From assembly GCA_964428355.1 (NCBI GenBank), contig CAYRYU010000017.1:28939-92938 (forward strand): a stretch of DNA of 64,000 bases, in the 5' to 3' direction. The notes under the pieces are model-generated. The model made no database searches and was not told where the DNA came from. It saw only the letters and a list, made by a program, of their open reading frames with translations. Each line of letters opens with the position of its first letter. Within the stretch, counting starts at the first letter, position 1. This document shows, piece by piece, positions 51,231 through 60,157 of this stretch. The stretch is from CAYRYU01 sp964428355 (GTDB lineage Bacteria; Muiribacteriota; Ozemobacteria; Ozemobacterales; Ozemobacteraceae). Position numbers and translations under genes: made by a program.

Positions 51231-54200
51231 GCCCTGTTGCCAAGCCCGAATCCGAGGTTCTTTTCGAGCTCGCGCTCATGGTGGGCGGCAGCCTCAACCT
51301 CGATGGCATGCTGCGAGGCTTCACCAGGTCGCTGCTCCGGCTCCTCAACGGTAGCGGTGTACACGTGCTCGCCGTCACCGAAACACCGGAAGGAAGAAAG
51401 CTCGAGTGGCGTACCGTCCTTTCGATGCCCGGAAAGCTCCCCCTCGGTCGGGCTGTCGATGGCCTGCTGAATGGGCAAGGCCTCCCCTCGACCATAACGG
51501 CCTGGAAGGAATGGACGGCGCACCTCCCACTCGCCCGCGACCAAGATGGCCGGACGATTCTTTTCTTCGGCCTGCCCGACTTTGGATTGCTCGTCCTAGA
51601 GATCGCCCTCACGGGTCCCGCGCACCTGGAGCCGAGATCGGTCCTGGAGGTTTGCCCCGTTCATGGGAAACAGTGTGTGCCACCCATGGGTGTGCCCTTC
51701 CTGCGCACCTTGCAGACCATCCTCGACAAGCTTGCCGTGGCCTGCCATGCCTGCATGGAGGGCGAACGCCGCAGAGTCGACGAACAGAGGCTGCGGGAAA
51801 GCGAAGAACGGCATCGGGTGGTCTTTGAGCAGTCGCGGGCAGCCCTGATTGTTCTTGCGCTTCCATCCCTGCAGTTCATTTCCGCCAACCCCGCGGCACT
51901 GACGCTCTTTGGGGTCGCAACGCTGGAGGAGTTCCAGGCGCTAGGCCTGGGGGATATATCCCCCGAACGTCAGAGCGATGGCAGGCTCTCGGAGGAAAAG
52001 GCGCAGGAGATGATCGCGACCGCGGAAAGGGATGGCTCGAATTTTTTCGAATGGACCCACCGGCGTCGGGACGGTGTGCAGATCGATTGCACCGTCCTGC
52101 TCAGCAGGATCGTCACGGCCGGGCAAGCCACCATCCGGGCGACGGTGCGCGACATTTCCCGCCAGAAGCGAGCCGAGCGGGATCTGCTCTTTTTCAGGGA
52201 AGCCCTGGAGAATTCGACCGAGGCCATCGGAATGGTAACACCCCAGGGACGGCATTTCTTCAAGAACAAGTCGTTCGACCGCATGTTCGGAAGAATCGGC
52301 GAAAATCCGCCTGAAACGCTTTTTGTTGACTCCAAGGTCGGTGAAGGGGTTTTCCAGACGATCATGTCCGGCGAACCCTGGTCGGGCGAGGTCAGGATGT
52401 ACGGTGCGGACCGTCAGGTCAGAGAGGTCTTCCTCAGGGCTTTTGCAAACCATGACGAGAAAGGCCAAATCACTGGCATCGTTTTCTTTCACACGGACAT
52501 AACCGACCGGAAACGGGCAGAGGGGAAACTCCGGGAGAGCGAAGCGAACCTTCAGGCGATCATGGCAAACACGACCGACATCATTGCCTCCTACGACCGC
52601 GAGGTCCGCCTGGTGGCGTTCAACAAGGCCTTCAGCGAAGCCTATCGCCGGCTTTTCAATGTGGAGGTTCATTCCGGGCTTTGCACGTTCGACCTCTTCC
52701 CCGAAGAGATGAGGAGTGGCTGGAAAGCCAACAACGAGAGGGTGCTGGCGGGGGAGTCGTTCACGGGCCAGTTTGAACTTCCCTCAGCCAACGGCGGGAA
52801 ACAGGTGTTCGAGAGTTCGTATCATCCCATCAGGCAAGGCGCGGAAGTCGTCGGTTTCCTCACTACCACCCACGACATCACCCGGCACCATCTCGATGAA
52901 CAGTTCTCCCGAACCCTGGGCATCCTCAAGCAGGAGCTTCTGGCAGCCGGCCCCCTTGTCGGGAAACTCCGGAAGATCACGGATACCTGTGTCCGCCTCT
53001 TTGGCGCGGACTTCGCACGCGTCTGGATCTCCAGGCCGGGTGACCTCTGCAACCGTGGCTGCATCCACGGTGGCGTAACCGATGGAGTCTATGCCTGCCG
53101 CGACCACAAGGCCTGCCTGCACCTCGAGGTCAGCTCGGGCCGTTACACCCACACGGATGGCGGGCACCGCCGGGTCCCCTTCGGGGCATACAAGATCGGC
53201 CGGATCGCAACCGGGGAGGATTCCTACTTCCTCACGAACGATGTGGCCAATGACCCCCGGGTCCATGATCACGTCTGGGCGGCTTCGCTCAAGCTTGTCG
53301 CTTTCGCTGGGTTCCGGCTCGTCTCGGTCGAGGGAAAACCCATTGGGGTTCTTGCGCTCTTCAGCCGGCAGCGGATAACGCCCGATGTCATGCGGTATCT
53401 CGACGACCTTGCCACTACGGTATCGCAGGTCATCCAGACCGGGGTAGCGGAGGAAGCCCTCCGCGAAACTTCCGCGCGTCTGACGCTTGCCACCCGTGCG
53501 GGCGGGGTAGGTATCTGGGATTGGGACTGTGTTTCAGATACGTTGATCTGGGATGATCAGATGTACGCCCTCTACGGCATCAGCAAGGACACGTTCGGCG
53601 GGGCCTACAAATCCTGGCGTTCCGGTCTTCACCCGGATGATGTCCAACGAGGTGACCGGGAGATCGCTCAGGCACTTTCCGGCGAGTGTGATTTCAATAC
53701 CGAATTCCGGGTGGTCTGGCCCGACGGTTCTGTGCATGATATTCGTGCCCAGGCGGTCATAAAGCGGGATTCCGGTGGCAGACCCCTCCGAATGGTCGGT
53801 ACCAACTGGGACATCACGGACCGAAACCGGGCCGAGGAAGCCCTACGCGAGAGCGAGGCCAAGCTGTCGGCCCTTTTCGCCTCCATGGCCGAGATGGTGG
53901 TTCTGCACGAAGTGGTTTTTGATGAATCCGGAAAGGCTGTGAACTACCGCATCACCGACTGCAACGCCGCCTACACGCGTATCACCGGTATCCGGCGGGA
54001 GGACGCAGTAGGGAGATTGGCCAGCGAAATGTTTGGTACACCCGACCCTCCCTACCTGGCCGAATTTTCACGGACCGGAATCACCGGGGAGCCCTTCCAT
54101 TATGAGTCCTACTTTGCCACCCTGGACAAGCACTTCGCCGTCTCGGTGGTATCTCCAGGCAAAAACCGCTTCGCCACCATTGCTGCCGACATCACCGAAG

Positions 54201-54976
54201 CCAAAAGAATCCAGGCCGTCATCGACGCCAAGAACAGGGATCTGGAACAGCTCGTCTATGTGGCCTCCCACGACCTGCGCTCGCCCCTGGTCAACGTGGA
54301 CGGTTTCGGCCGCGAGCTGGGATACGCCCTTGGTGAGTTGGAAAAGTCCCTCGCGGAGAACGGACCGAACGATTCCCTGGCCAGAACCCTGCGAGCGGTG
54401 CTTCCGGACATGACCGGGTCCCTGCGCCATATCCGCAGCAGCACGCAACGGATGGACGCACTGCTCAAGGGCTTGCTGAAACTTTCGCGTGCGGGCCGGG
54501 CGGCCCTGACGATCGCGGATCTCGACATGAACCAGCTCGTGGCGGGGGTCGCGTCCTCCATGGAGTTCCAGATCGCTCAGGCCGGGGCGAAGCTCACGGT
54601 GGGCATACTTCCCCCCTGCCGCGGGGACGCGGTCCAGATCCAGCAGGTTTTTGCCAACCTGCTGGACAACGCCGTCAAATACCGCGACATGGCCCGGCCG
54701 CCGGTCATCGACGTGAGCGGCAGTATCGAGGCGGGACGACCGGTCTATGTCATTTCCGACAACGGCATCGGAATCGCTCCCGCCCACCAGGAGAAGATCT
54801 TCGAATTGTTCCACCGCCTGGATCCATCCCGCTGCGAAGGTGAAGGAATCGGGCTGACCATCGTCCGTCAGGGCCTTGCCCGGATGGACGGGGGAATCCG
54901 CGTGGAGTCGGAGCCCGGCGTGGGGAGCCGGTTCCGGGTCCAGCTTCCCCCCGCGGGGCGAGGGAAAATTCCCTGA
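51227..54976 (+). CDS. Multi-PAS/GAF sensor histidine kinase
   Basis: This 1249-residue cytoplasmic kinase has a GAF-like N-terminus (about 1-190, Cys-rich with CPVHGKQC and CHAC) and three PAS domains (about 205-560). A GAF domain (about 565-745, with a Cys-rich CNRGCIHGG...CRDHKACLH insert) and two more PAS domains (about 750-1000) follow. The kinase core has His1015 (VASHDLRSPLVNVDGFG) and HATPase motifs NLLDNAVKYRD and DNGIGIAP. The clustered cysteines suggest metal or redox sensing, which is inference. It is followed 24 bp later by a single-domain regulator, its likely partner, as in phytochrome/Rcp1-type pairs. Confidence 0.92.
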   Translation: MSPVAKPESEVLFELALMVGGSLNLDGMLRGFTRSLLRLLNGSGVHVLAVTETPEGRKLEWRTVLSMPGKLPLGRAVDGLLNGQGLPSTITAWKEWTAHLPLARDQDGRTILFFGLPDFGLLVLEIALTGPAHLEPRSVLEVCPVHGKQCVPPMGVPFLRTLQTILDKLAVACHACMEGERRRVDEQRLRESEERHRVVFEQSRAALIVLALPSLQFISANPAALTLFGVATLEEFQALGLGDISPERQSDGRLSEEKAQEMIATAERDGSNFFEWTHRRRDGVQIDCTVLLSRIVTAGQATIRATVRDISRQKRAERDLLFFREALENSTEAIGMVTPQGRHFFKNKSFDRMFGRIGENPPETLFVDSKVGEGVFQTIMSGEPWSGEVRMYGADRQVREVFLRAFANHDEKGQITGIVFFHTDITDRKRAEGKLRESEANLQAIMANTTDIIASYDREVRLVAFNKAFSEAYRRLFNVEVHSGLCTFDLFPEEMRSGWKANNERVLAGESFTGQFELPSANGGKQVFESSYHPIRQGAEVVGFLTTTHDITRHHLDEQFSRTLGILKQELLAAGPLVGKLRKITDTCVRLFGADFARVWISRPGDLCNRGCIHGGVTDGVYACRDHKACLHLEVSSGRYTHTDGGHRRVPFGAYKIGRIATGEDSYFLTNDVANDPRVHDHVWAASLKLVAFAGFRLVSVEGKPIGVLALFSRQRITPDVMRYLDDLATTVSQVIQTGVAEEALRETSARLTLATRAGGVGIWDWDCVSDTLIWDDQMYALYGISKDTFGGAYKSWRSGLHPDDVQRGDREIAQALSGECDFNTEFRVVWPDGSVHDIRAQAVIKRDSGGRPLRMVGTNWDITDRNRAEEALRESEAKLSALFASMAEMVVLHEVVFDESGKAVNYRITDCNAAYTRITGIRREDAVGRLASEMFGTPDPPYLAEFSRTGITGEPFHYESYFATLDKHFAVSVVSPGKNRFATIAADITEAKRIQAVIDAKNRDLEQLVYVASHDLRSPLVNVDGFGRELGYALGELEKSLAENGPNDSLARTLRAVLPDMTGSLRHIRSSTQRMDALLKGLLKLSRAGRAALTIADLDMNQLVAGVASSMEFQIAQAGAKLTVGILPPCRGDAVQIQQVFANLLDNAVKYRDMARPPVIDVSGSIEAGRPVYVISDNGIGIAPAHQEKIFELFHRLDPSRCEGEGIGLTIVRQGLARMDGGIRVESEPGVGSRFRVQLPPAGRGKIP

Positions 54977-55000
54977 GAAACCATCAGAACGGAGAAAAGA

Positions 55001-55450
55001 ATGAAACCAGACATCGTTAACATTCTCATCGCCGAAGACGATCCAGGCCATGCCGACCTGATCCGCCGGAATCTGCAGCGTGCCGGGATCGTCAACAACA
55101 TCACCCATTTCGCGGACGGACAGGCGCTCCTGGATTTCCTGTTCCGGCGTGGCCCCGAGCCCCACCGGAAAGATGGCGATGCCTATGTCCTGCTGCTCGA
55201 CATCCGAATGCCGAAAGTGGACGGAGCGGAAGCTCTCAGACAGATCAAGGGTGATGGCGAGCTGAGGAAGATGCCGGTGATCATGATCACCACCACCGAC
55301 GATCCAAGGGAGGTTGAACACTGCCACGCCCTGGGGTGCAACAACTACATCACCAAACCGGTGGAATACGAGAGTTTCGTCAACGCGATCCGGCAACTCG
55401 GCCTGTTTCTCGGGGTCGTGCAGGTGCCTGCGATCAGCGGGAAGCATTGA
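55001..55450 (+). CDS. Single-domain response regulator (Rcp1-like)
   Basis: This 149-residue protein is a receiver only, with acidic pair AEDD (11-14), phospho-acceptor Asp67 (LLLDIRMPK), Thr/Ser switch MITTT and Lys119 (YITKPV). There is no output domain, so it relays phosphate or acts by binding. GGAGAAAAGA precedes the ATG. It lies between two kinases (24 and 21 bp gaps) and probably receives phosphate from the upstream one. Confidence 0.93.
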   Translation: MKPDIVNILIAEDDPGHADLIRRNLQRAGIVNNITHFADGQALLDFLFRRGPEPHRKDGDAYVLLLDIRMPKVDGAEALRQIKGDGELRKMPVIMITTTDDPREVEHCHALGCNNYITKPVEYESFVNAIRQLGLFLGVVQVPAISGKH

Positions 55451-55471
55451 TTCCCCCGGGAGGCTCGAGTC

Positions 55472-57493
55472 ATGGGCAGGAGCGATAGCACCACACCGGG
55501 CGCGGGAGAATGGATCCTCGTCATCGACGACGACGATAGCCTCAGGGATCTGATCATCCGGACCCTGGAAAGAAACGGGCATGAAGCCCGCGGGGCCGCC
55601 GCCGGTCAGGAAGCCCTGGAGCTCATCGCAGCGGACACACCCCGACTGCTTCTTCTGGATAACCTGCTCCCCGACATGACGGGCCGGGAAGTGATCGGAG
55701 CTCTGGCTGAGCGGCGGCTTCCGGTCCCGTTCATGGTTATGACCGGGCAGGGCGACGAGCGGCTGGCTGTGGAGATGATGAAGCTGGGGGCGGCTGATTA
55801 CCTGGTAAAGGATACGGAGTTGCTGAGCCGTCTTCCGGCCGTCCTCGAGCGGGTTTTCCGCGCCCTCGGAACGGAAGCGCGGGTGCGCGCCGTCGAGAAG
55901 GCCTTGCACGCAAGCGAGGAGCGATACCGCAGTTTCGTCCGGAACGCGACGGAAGGTATCTACCGGATCGAATTCACTCCTCCGGTGCGCATCGATCTGC
56001 CCGAGCCTGATTTGACAAGGGCTCTCGCCTGCCACGCCATCGTGGCCGAAGTGAACGAACATCTCGCCCGCATGTATGGCCTCCGTGCTTCGGACATGGT
56101 CGGGCGGCGGGCCACCGAATTCGCCCCCGACTACGGTGAGCGTGCCCTGCTTGCGGTTCGTGCGCCCAACTTTCAGGTGACCGACCAGGAGACGGAAGAC
56201 ATCGATGCGTCGGGCCGACCCATATTCCTCATCGAAAATTTCACCGGGGTGGTGGAAAACGGACACATCATCCACATCTGGGGTATGCAGCGAGACGTGA
56301 CAGCGCGTAAGCGCGCCGAGGAGGAGAAAGAGAGGCTCCAGGTGCAGCTCACACAGGCACAGAAAATGGAATCGGTGGGCCGACTCGCGGGAGGCGTGGC
56401 GCACGATTTCAACAACATGCTCGGGGTCATAATGGGGCATGCGGATCTCGCCCTTGCGGGACTCGGGCCGGGGGATTCCCTGCATTCCCACCTGATTGAC
56501 ATCCGGAAGGCGGCCGAACGCTCGGCAGCCCTCACACGCCAACTTCTGGCCTTCGCCCGCAAGCAGACGGTCGCCCCCAAGGTGCTCGACCTCAACGAGG
56601 TCGTTGACGGTATGCTCAAGATGCTTCGCCGGTTGATCGGAGAGGATATCGACCTGACCTGGTTGCCCGGCGCGGACCTCGGGAAGGTCTTTATTGACCC
56701 CTCACAGGTGGACCAGATCCTGGCCAACCTCTGCGTAAACGCCCGGGATGCAATCGCCGGCACCGGCAAGGTTACGATCGAAACTGACCGAGCTTCCTTC
56801 GATGAAACGTTCTGCGCAGGTCACGTGGGTTTCGTCCCCGGCGATTTCGTCCTGCTCGCGGTTAGCGACACCGGCTGCGGCATGGACGCGGAAACCCTCG
56901 GCCACATCTTCGAGCCCTTCTTCACCACCAAGGAGATGGGCAAGGGCACCGGCCTTGGTCTGGCAACGGTTTACGGGATAGTGAAGCAGAACGCCGGCTT
57001 CGTCAACGTCTTCAGCGAGCCGGGGAAGGGAACCACCTTCCGGATCCACTTTCCGTGCCACCGGGCCAAGATCACCCGGCCCGAACGGGAACAGGCTCTT
57101 CCTGCGACCGCGATTCAGGTGACGGGAGGGCGGACGATCCTGCTGGTCGAGGACGAATCGGACATCTTGAAGATGACAACGCTGATGCTCGAAAAACTGG
57201 GCTACGCGGTGATCCCGGCAGCGACCCCGGGGGAGGCCATCGGCCTTGCCCGGGAACACCAGGGGGGAATCGATCTGCTCATGACCGACGTGGTCATGCC
57301 GGAAATGAACGGCCGCGATCTGGCAAGGAACCTCCTTGCCATCTATCCTGACATCAAGCGCTTGTTCGTGTCGGGCTATACGGCCGATATCATCGCCCAC
57401 CAGGGGGTGATCGACGAGGGCGTCCAGTTCATCCAGAAGCCATTCTCGATGCAGGACCTGGCCGCGAAGATCCGCGAGGTCCTTCAGGAGTGA
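55472..57493 (+). CDS. Hybrid kinase: receiver-PAS-kinase-receiver
   Basis: This 673-residue protein has an N-terminal receiver (Asp63 in LLLDNLLPD; note the YLVKD end in place of YxxKP), a PAS domain (about 145-285), and a HisKA with His311 (GGVAHDFNNML). A HATPase domain (NLCVNARDAI, DTGCGMD, GTGLGLATV) and a C-terminal receiver with Asp606 (LMTDVVMPEMNG) follow. GGGAGG lies 8 bases before the ATG. The two receivers allow input from the upstream pair and output by phosphorelay. It is the last gene of this kinase run. Confidence 0.93.
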   Translation: MGRSDSTTPGAGEWILVIDDDDSLRDLIIRTLERNGHEARGAAAGQEALELIAADTPRLLLLDNLLPDMTGREVIGALAERRLPVPFMVMTGQGDERLAVEMMKLGAADYLVKDTELLSRLPAVLERVFRALGTEARVRAVEKALHASEERYRSFVRNATEGIYRIEFTPPVRIDLPEPDLTRALACHAIVAEVNEHLARMYGLRASDMVGRRATEFAPDYGERALLAVRAPNFQVTDQETEDIDASGRPIFLIENFTGVVENGHIIHIWGMQRDVTARKRAEEEKERLQVQLTQAQKMESVGRLAGGVAHDFNNMLGVIMGHADLALAGLGPGDSLHSHLIDIRKAAERSAALTRQLLAFARKQTVAPKVLDLNEVVDGMLKMLRRLIGEDIDLTWLPGADLGKVFIDPSQVDQILANLCVNARDAIAGTGKVTIETDRASFDETFCAGHVGFVPGDFVLLAVSDTGCGMDAETLGHIFEPFFTTKEMGKGTGLGLATVYGIVKQNAGFVNVFSEPGKGTTFRIHFPCHRAKITRPEREQALPATAIQVTGGRTILLVEDESDILKMTTLMLEKLGYAVIPAATPGEAIGLAREHQGGIDLLMTDVVMPEMNGRDLARNLLAIYPDIKRLFVSGYTADIIAHQGVIDEGVQFIQKPFSMQDLAAKIREVLQE

Positions 57494-57510
57494 TCCGGAG
57501 CGTCAGCCTT

Positions 57511-57681
57511 TCATGAAAGGATTCCCGCGGCGATAGGGGTGGCGGGGGAGAAGCCGATATCCCGTGCAAGATCCTCGACCTGGGCGAATACTGCGGGAAC
57601 TTCCCCTGCCTGGAGGGGCAGGGACCCCTGCCTGGAGGCCCGCCCAAGTTTCTTTTCCAGGGAATGGATGAACTCCATCAG
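57511..57681 (-). pseudogene. Duplicated 3' fragment of the epimerase gene
   Basis: The minus strand encodes 56 codons (LMEFIHSLEKKLGR ... DLARDIGFSPATPIAAGILS, then TGA) that match the C-terminal region of the intact epimerase at 60158-61165 (LLEFIGTLEKKLGR ... DLARDVGFSPATPIATGIE). Near-identity extends over about 50 bp at the 3' end (57530-57579 against 60210-60259, 48 of 50 bases). There is no upstream part and no start, so it is a broken copy. It is followed within 25 bp by a repeat that also lies beyond the 5' end of the intact gene. Confidence 0.88.
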
Positions 57682-57703
57682 CGTGCGTAACCTGGCAAAA
57701 CCT

Positions 57704-57818
57704 GGGGACGCCCGACCGGTTTAAAATCTGGGGACGCCCGACCGGTGTTCCAAAGGTTTGGAGTGTGGTCGGAAACCCAACAAACTCAGCGACGGGTGGA
57801 TAACTGGTCGTTGTCCCC
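57704..57818. repeat. GGGGAC-type inverted-repeat element, copy 1 (left end duplicated)
   Basis: GGGGACGCCCGACCGGTTTA (57704) and GGGGACGCCCGACCGGTGTT (57730) form a 26 bp-spaced tandem left end. The inverted right end is AACTGGTCGTTGTCCCC (57802-57818). The interior (for example GTGTGGTCGGAAACCCAACAA) aligns with the copy at 61264. No coding sequence is present. The remainder of the intergenic region to 58167 shows nothing further. Confidence 0.7.
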
Positions 57819-58167
57819 GCTCTTTTTCGTGATCCTGCGAGGCTTCTGGCGGTGAAGATCCAGGTTATCGGGGAATCTTCCCACAAGGACAGGGACTTGC
57901 TATTCTAGCGGATCTGGTGGCTCTCCCATTTCCTTGAAAAAATGTCCCTGCTCTGGGAAAATGGTAAGGGACTCCTTCCAATGCGGATGAGGGTTCGAAA
58001 GGACCATGGGAGAGACCCGGATTCCCGGGGAAGGGTCATCCACCGACCTGAATGTCCGTGAAAGCGCGTTTTTTCGGGCGACCTTTTGGCCATCGAGAAC
58101 CTGCAAAGGAAGAGGAATCAGCAGGTCCTGGTCCTGGAGGTGCAAACCAATAGGGGGGAAGAGGCCC

Positions 58168-59442
58168 ATGGACGATGAGCAATACCTCCTCATCGAGAGA
58201 ATCACCAATAACAGTCTGGTCTTCATTTCCATCATGACGGTTCCCATAACGTTGGTCGCCTTCCTTGCCCTCCAGGACAGTCCCTATCAGATCCCCCGCT
58301 TCGTCCCACCCATATTTGCGGGGTTCCTTCTGTGCGCTACCATTTTCCGGAAGAAGATTCCTCTTCGGCCAAAGATCCAGGGGTTCACCGCATTCCTTTT
58401 TCTGGCGGGGTGTTTCAATCTCCTCATCGGGTTGATAGACATGGCCGGGATGTGGTTGATTCTCGCCATCGTCTATTGCCTCTTCATCGCGGAAAAGAAC
58501 GAGGCACTCCTCCTCCTTTGCGCTTCGGTTCTAGCAGTTGTCATCGCGGGAATTCTGATGATGACGAAGGTCATCGGGGTTCCGCTTGACTACCAATTCA
58601 ATCCCTGCCAATTCGTGTGCGTTACCATCCGGCTCCTTCATTTCCTGATGATTGGCGCGCTCATCTACTACATCCTGGGCTCTTTCCATGGGGAGCTCAG
58701 GAAACGCGTCTCCCGCCTTCGAATTCAATCCCAGGCACTCGAGGAGGCCAACACCGCTTTGGAAATGGAAAGTAAGGAGCGGAGGGCCGCCCAGAGGAAG
58801 CTCCTGGAAGCCGTCATTCTCACTGAGGAGGAGGAGCGCAAGCGCATCGCTGCAGATCTTCACGATGGCCTCGGGCCCGTCTTGGCAACGGTCAAACTCA
58901 TCTTCCAGGCTTTCACGGAGGCGGGAGAAGTACGGGAGCGCGATTCCATCGGCGGGAAATTGAAAGCGGTCATCGACTCGGCGATTCAGGAAGTTTCGAG
59001 GATTGCCCACGATGTCAGTCCTCAGAATCTCGATGAGTTGGGAGTGAAAAAAGCGCTGGAGAACTTTTCTCATGCGATTTCCACGGGAAGCGGGATTTCC
59101 ATTTCAATCGATTTCCAGGACTCGGGGCGGTTTGACCGGAAACGGGAGCTTACCCTGTACCGGGCCTTTACAGAACTCATCCACAATACCGTCAAGCACT
59201 CGGGGGCGTCCGAAATCCAGATCCGATGCCGAATCGGCGATGGAAGGGTAACGGGTGAATACTCCGATGATGGGCGGGGCTTCCCCGTCGGGGCTTTCGA
59301 TCACCCGGTGAAAGGAATGGGATTGGGGAATCTCCGCAACCGCTTCAGATCTTTGGGTGGCTGGATCAAACTCGGGAATGCGGACGATGGGGGAATGTCG
59401 GCGCAGATCGAGCTTCCCCTTGCTGAAGAGGAGGCCATTTGA
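58168..59442 (+). CDS. NarX/DesK-type membrane histidine kinase
   Basis: This 424-residue kinase has six predicted membrane helices (about 15-170), a coiled-coil linker, and a HisKA_3 dimerisation domain with His232 (ADLHDGLGPVLATVK). The HATPase domain has ELIHNTVKHSGA, DDGRGF and GMGLGNLRNR. GAGGCCC with GGGGGGAAG upstream marks ATG 58168; the frame is open earlier but lacks a start signal. It overlaps the NarL-type regulator by 4 bases and forms a two-component pair. No periplasmic sensor domain is seen, so it may sense membrane or internal signals. Confidence 0.93.
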   Translation: MDDEQYLLIERITNNSLVFISIMTVPITLVAFLALQDSPYQIPRFVPPIFAGFLLCATIFRKKIPLRPKIQGFTAFLFLAGCFNLLIGLIDMAGMWLILAIVYCLFIAEKNEALLLLCASVLAVVIAGILMMTKVIGVPLDYQFNPCQFVCVTIRLLHFLMIGALIYYILGSFHGELRKRVSRLRIQSQALEEANTALEMESKERRAAQRKLLEAVILTEEEERKRIAADLHDGLGPVLATVKLIFQAFTEAGEVRERDSIGGKLKAVIDSAIQEVSRIAHDVSPQNLDELGVKKALENFSHAISTGSGISISIDFQDSGRFDRKRELTLYRAFTELIHNTVKHSGASEIQIRCRIGDGRVTGEYSDDGRGFPVGAFDHPVKGMGLGNLRNRFRSLGGWIKLGNADDGGMSAQIELPLAEEEAI

Positions 59443-60074
59443 AACAGGTTTCCATCGCCGTCGTCGACGACCATGGGCTCTTCCGGGAAGGAATCATGCT
59501 CATCCTGGGCCAGATTCCAGGTTTCCGGATCCTGTTCGACGCTTCGGACGGGGGAACCTTCCTCGCCCGACTTGGCGAATCTTGCCCCGATGTGGTCCTC
59601 ATGGACATTCAAATGCCGGGCATGGACGGAGGCGAGGTCACGAAACTGGCACTTGCCATCAGGCCCGGCCTCCGAGTGATCGCTCTCACCATGTTTTCGG
59701 ATCAGCAGCACTATTCGCGGATGATCCAGGGGGGAGTGAAAGGTTTCCTCCTGAAGAGCGGAACCAAGCAGGAACTCGAGCAGGCCATCCGGGTTGTTGC
59801 CCAGGGCGGAGTGTTCTTCAGCCAGGAGATCTTGAGAACCCTCGTCCTCCGAACCACTTGCGCAGAGCAGGCCCCGGGGCTTTCGGCGCGCGAGTTGGAG
59901 GTGTTGGCGCTGATCGGGCAGGGTCTCACCTCCCCCGAGATCAGCGAGCGGCTGGTTATCAGCCTCAAGACTGTCGAAGGCCATCGAACCAAGATTTTCC
60001 AGAAAGCCGGGGTCCGGAATATCGCCGAACTGATCCTCTGGGCGATTAGAAACGGATTTCTGAGCCTCGACTGA
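59439..60074 (+). CDS. NarL/FixJ-type response regulator
   Basis: This 211-residue protein has a receiver domain with VVDDHGLFREG and phospho-acceptor Asp56 (VLMDIQMPGMDGG), the Lys in LLKSG, and a LuxR-type helix-turn-helix (about 145-210: LSARELEVLALIGQGLTSPEI and TVEGHRTKIFQKAG). The TTG start at 59439 overlaps the kinase stop (TTGA), with GAGGAGG upstream. It is the cognate DNA-binding regulator of the preceding kinase. Confidence 0.94.
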   Translation: MKQVSIAVVDDHGLFREGIMLILGQIPGFRILFDASDGGTFLARLGESCPDVVLMDIQMPGMDGGEVTKLALAIRPGLRVIALTMFSDQQHYSRMIQGGVKGFLLKSGTKQELEQAIRVVAQGGVFFSQEILRTLVLRTTCAEQAPGLSARELEVLALIGQGLTSPEISERLVISLKTVEGHRTKIFQKAGVRNIAELILWAIRNGFLSLD

Positions 60075-60157
60075 ACAACGCTTTCTCTGTCCAGAAAGGG
60101 GATCCCAGTCGCCGTCCTGGATCGCTGTTTGAAACGAGCCCTGGGAATGGGAATACT

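Noticed and set aside
54068..56542. Long open frame (over 800 codons) on the minus strand
   Set aside because: It lies antisense to two well-supported kinases and a receiver gene and reads as low-complexity shadow sequence of GC-rich codons, with no domain and no ribosome site.
57819..58167. Extended start of the NarX-type kinase at 58006
   Set aside because: No ribosome site at 58006, and the membrane domain begins after ATG 58168, which has one.
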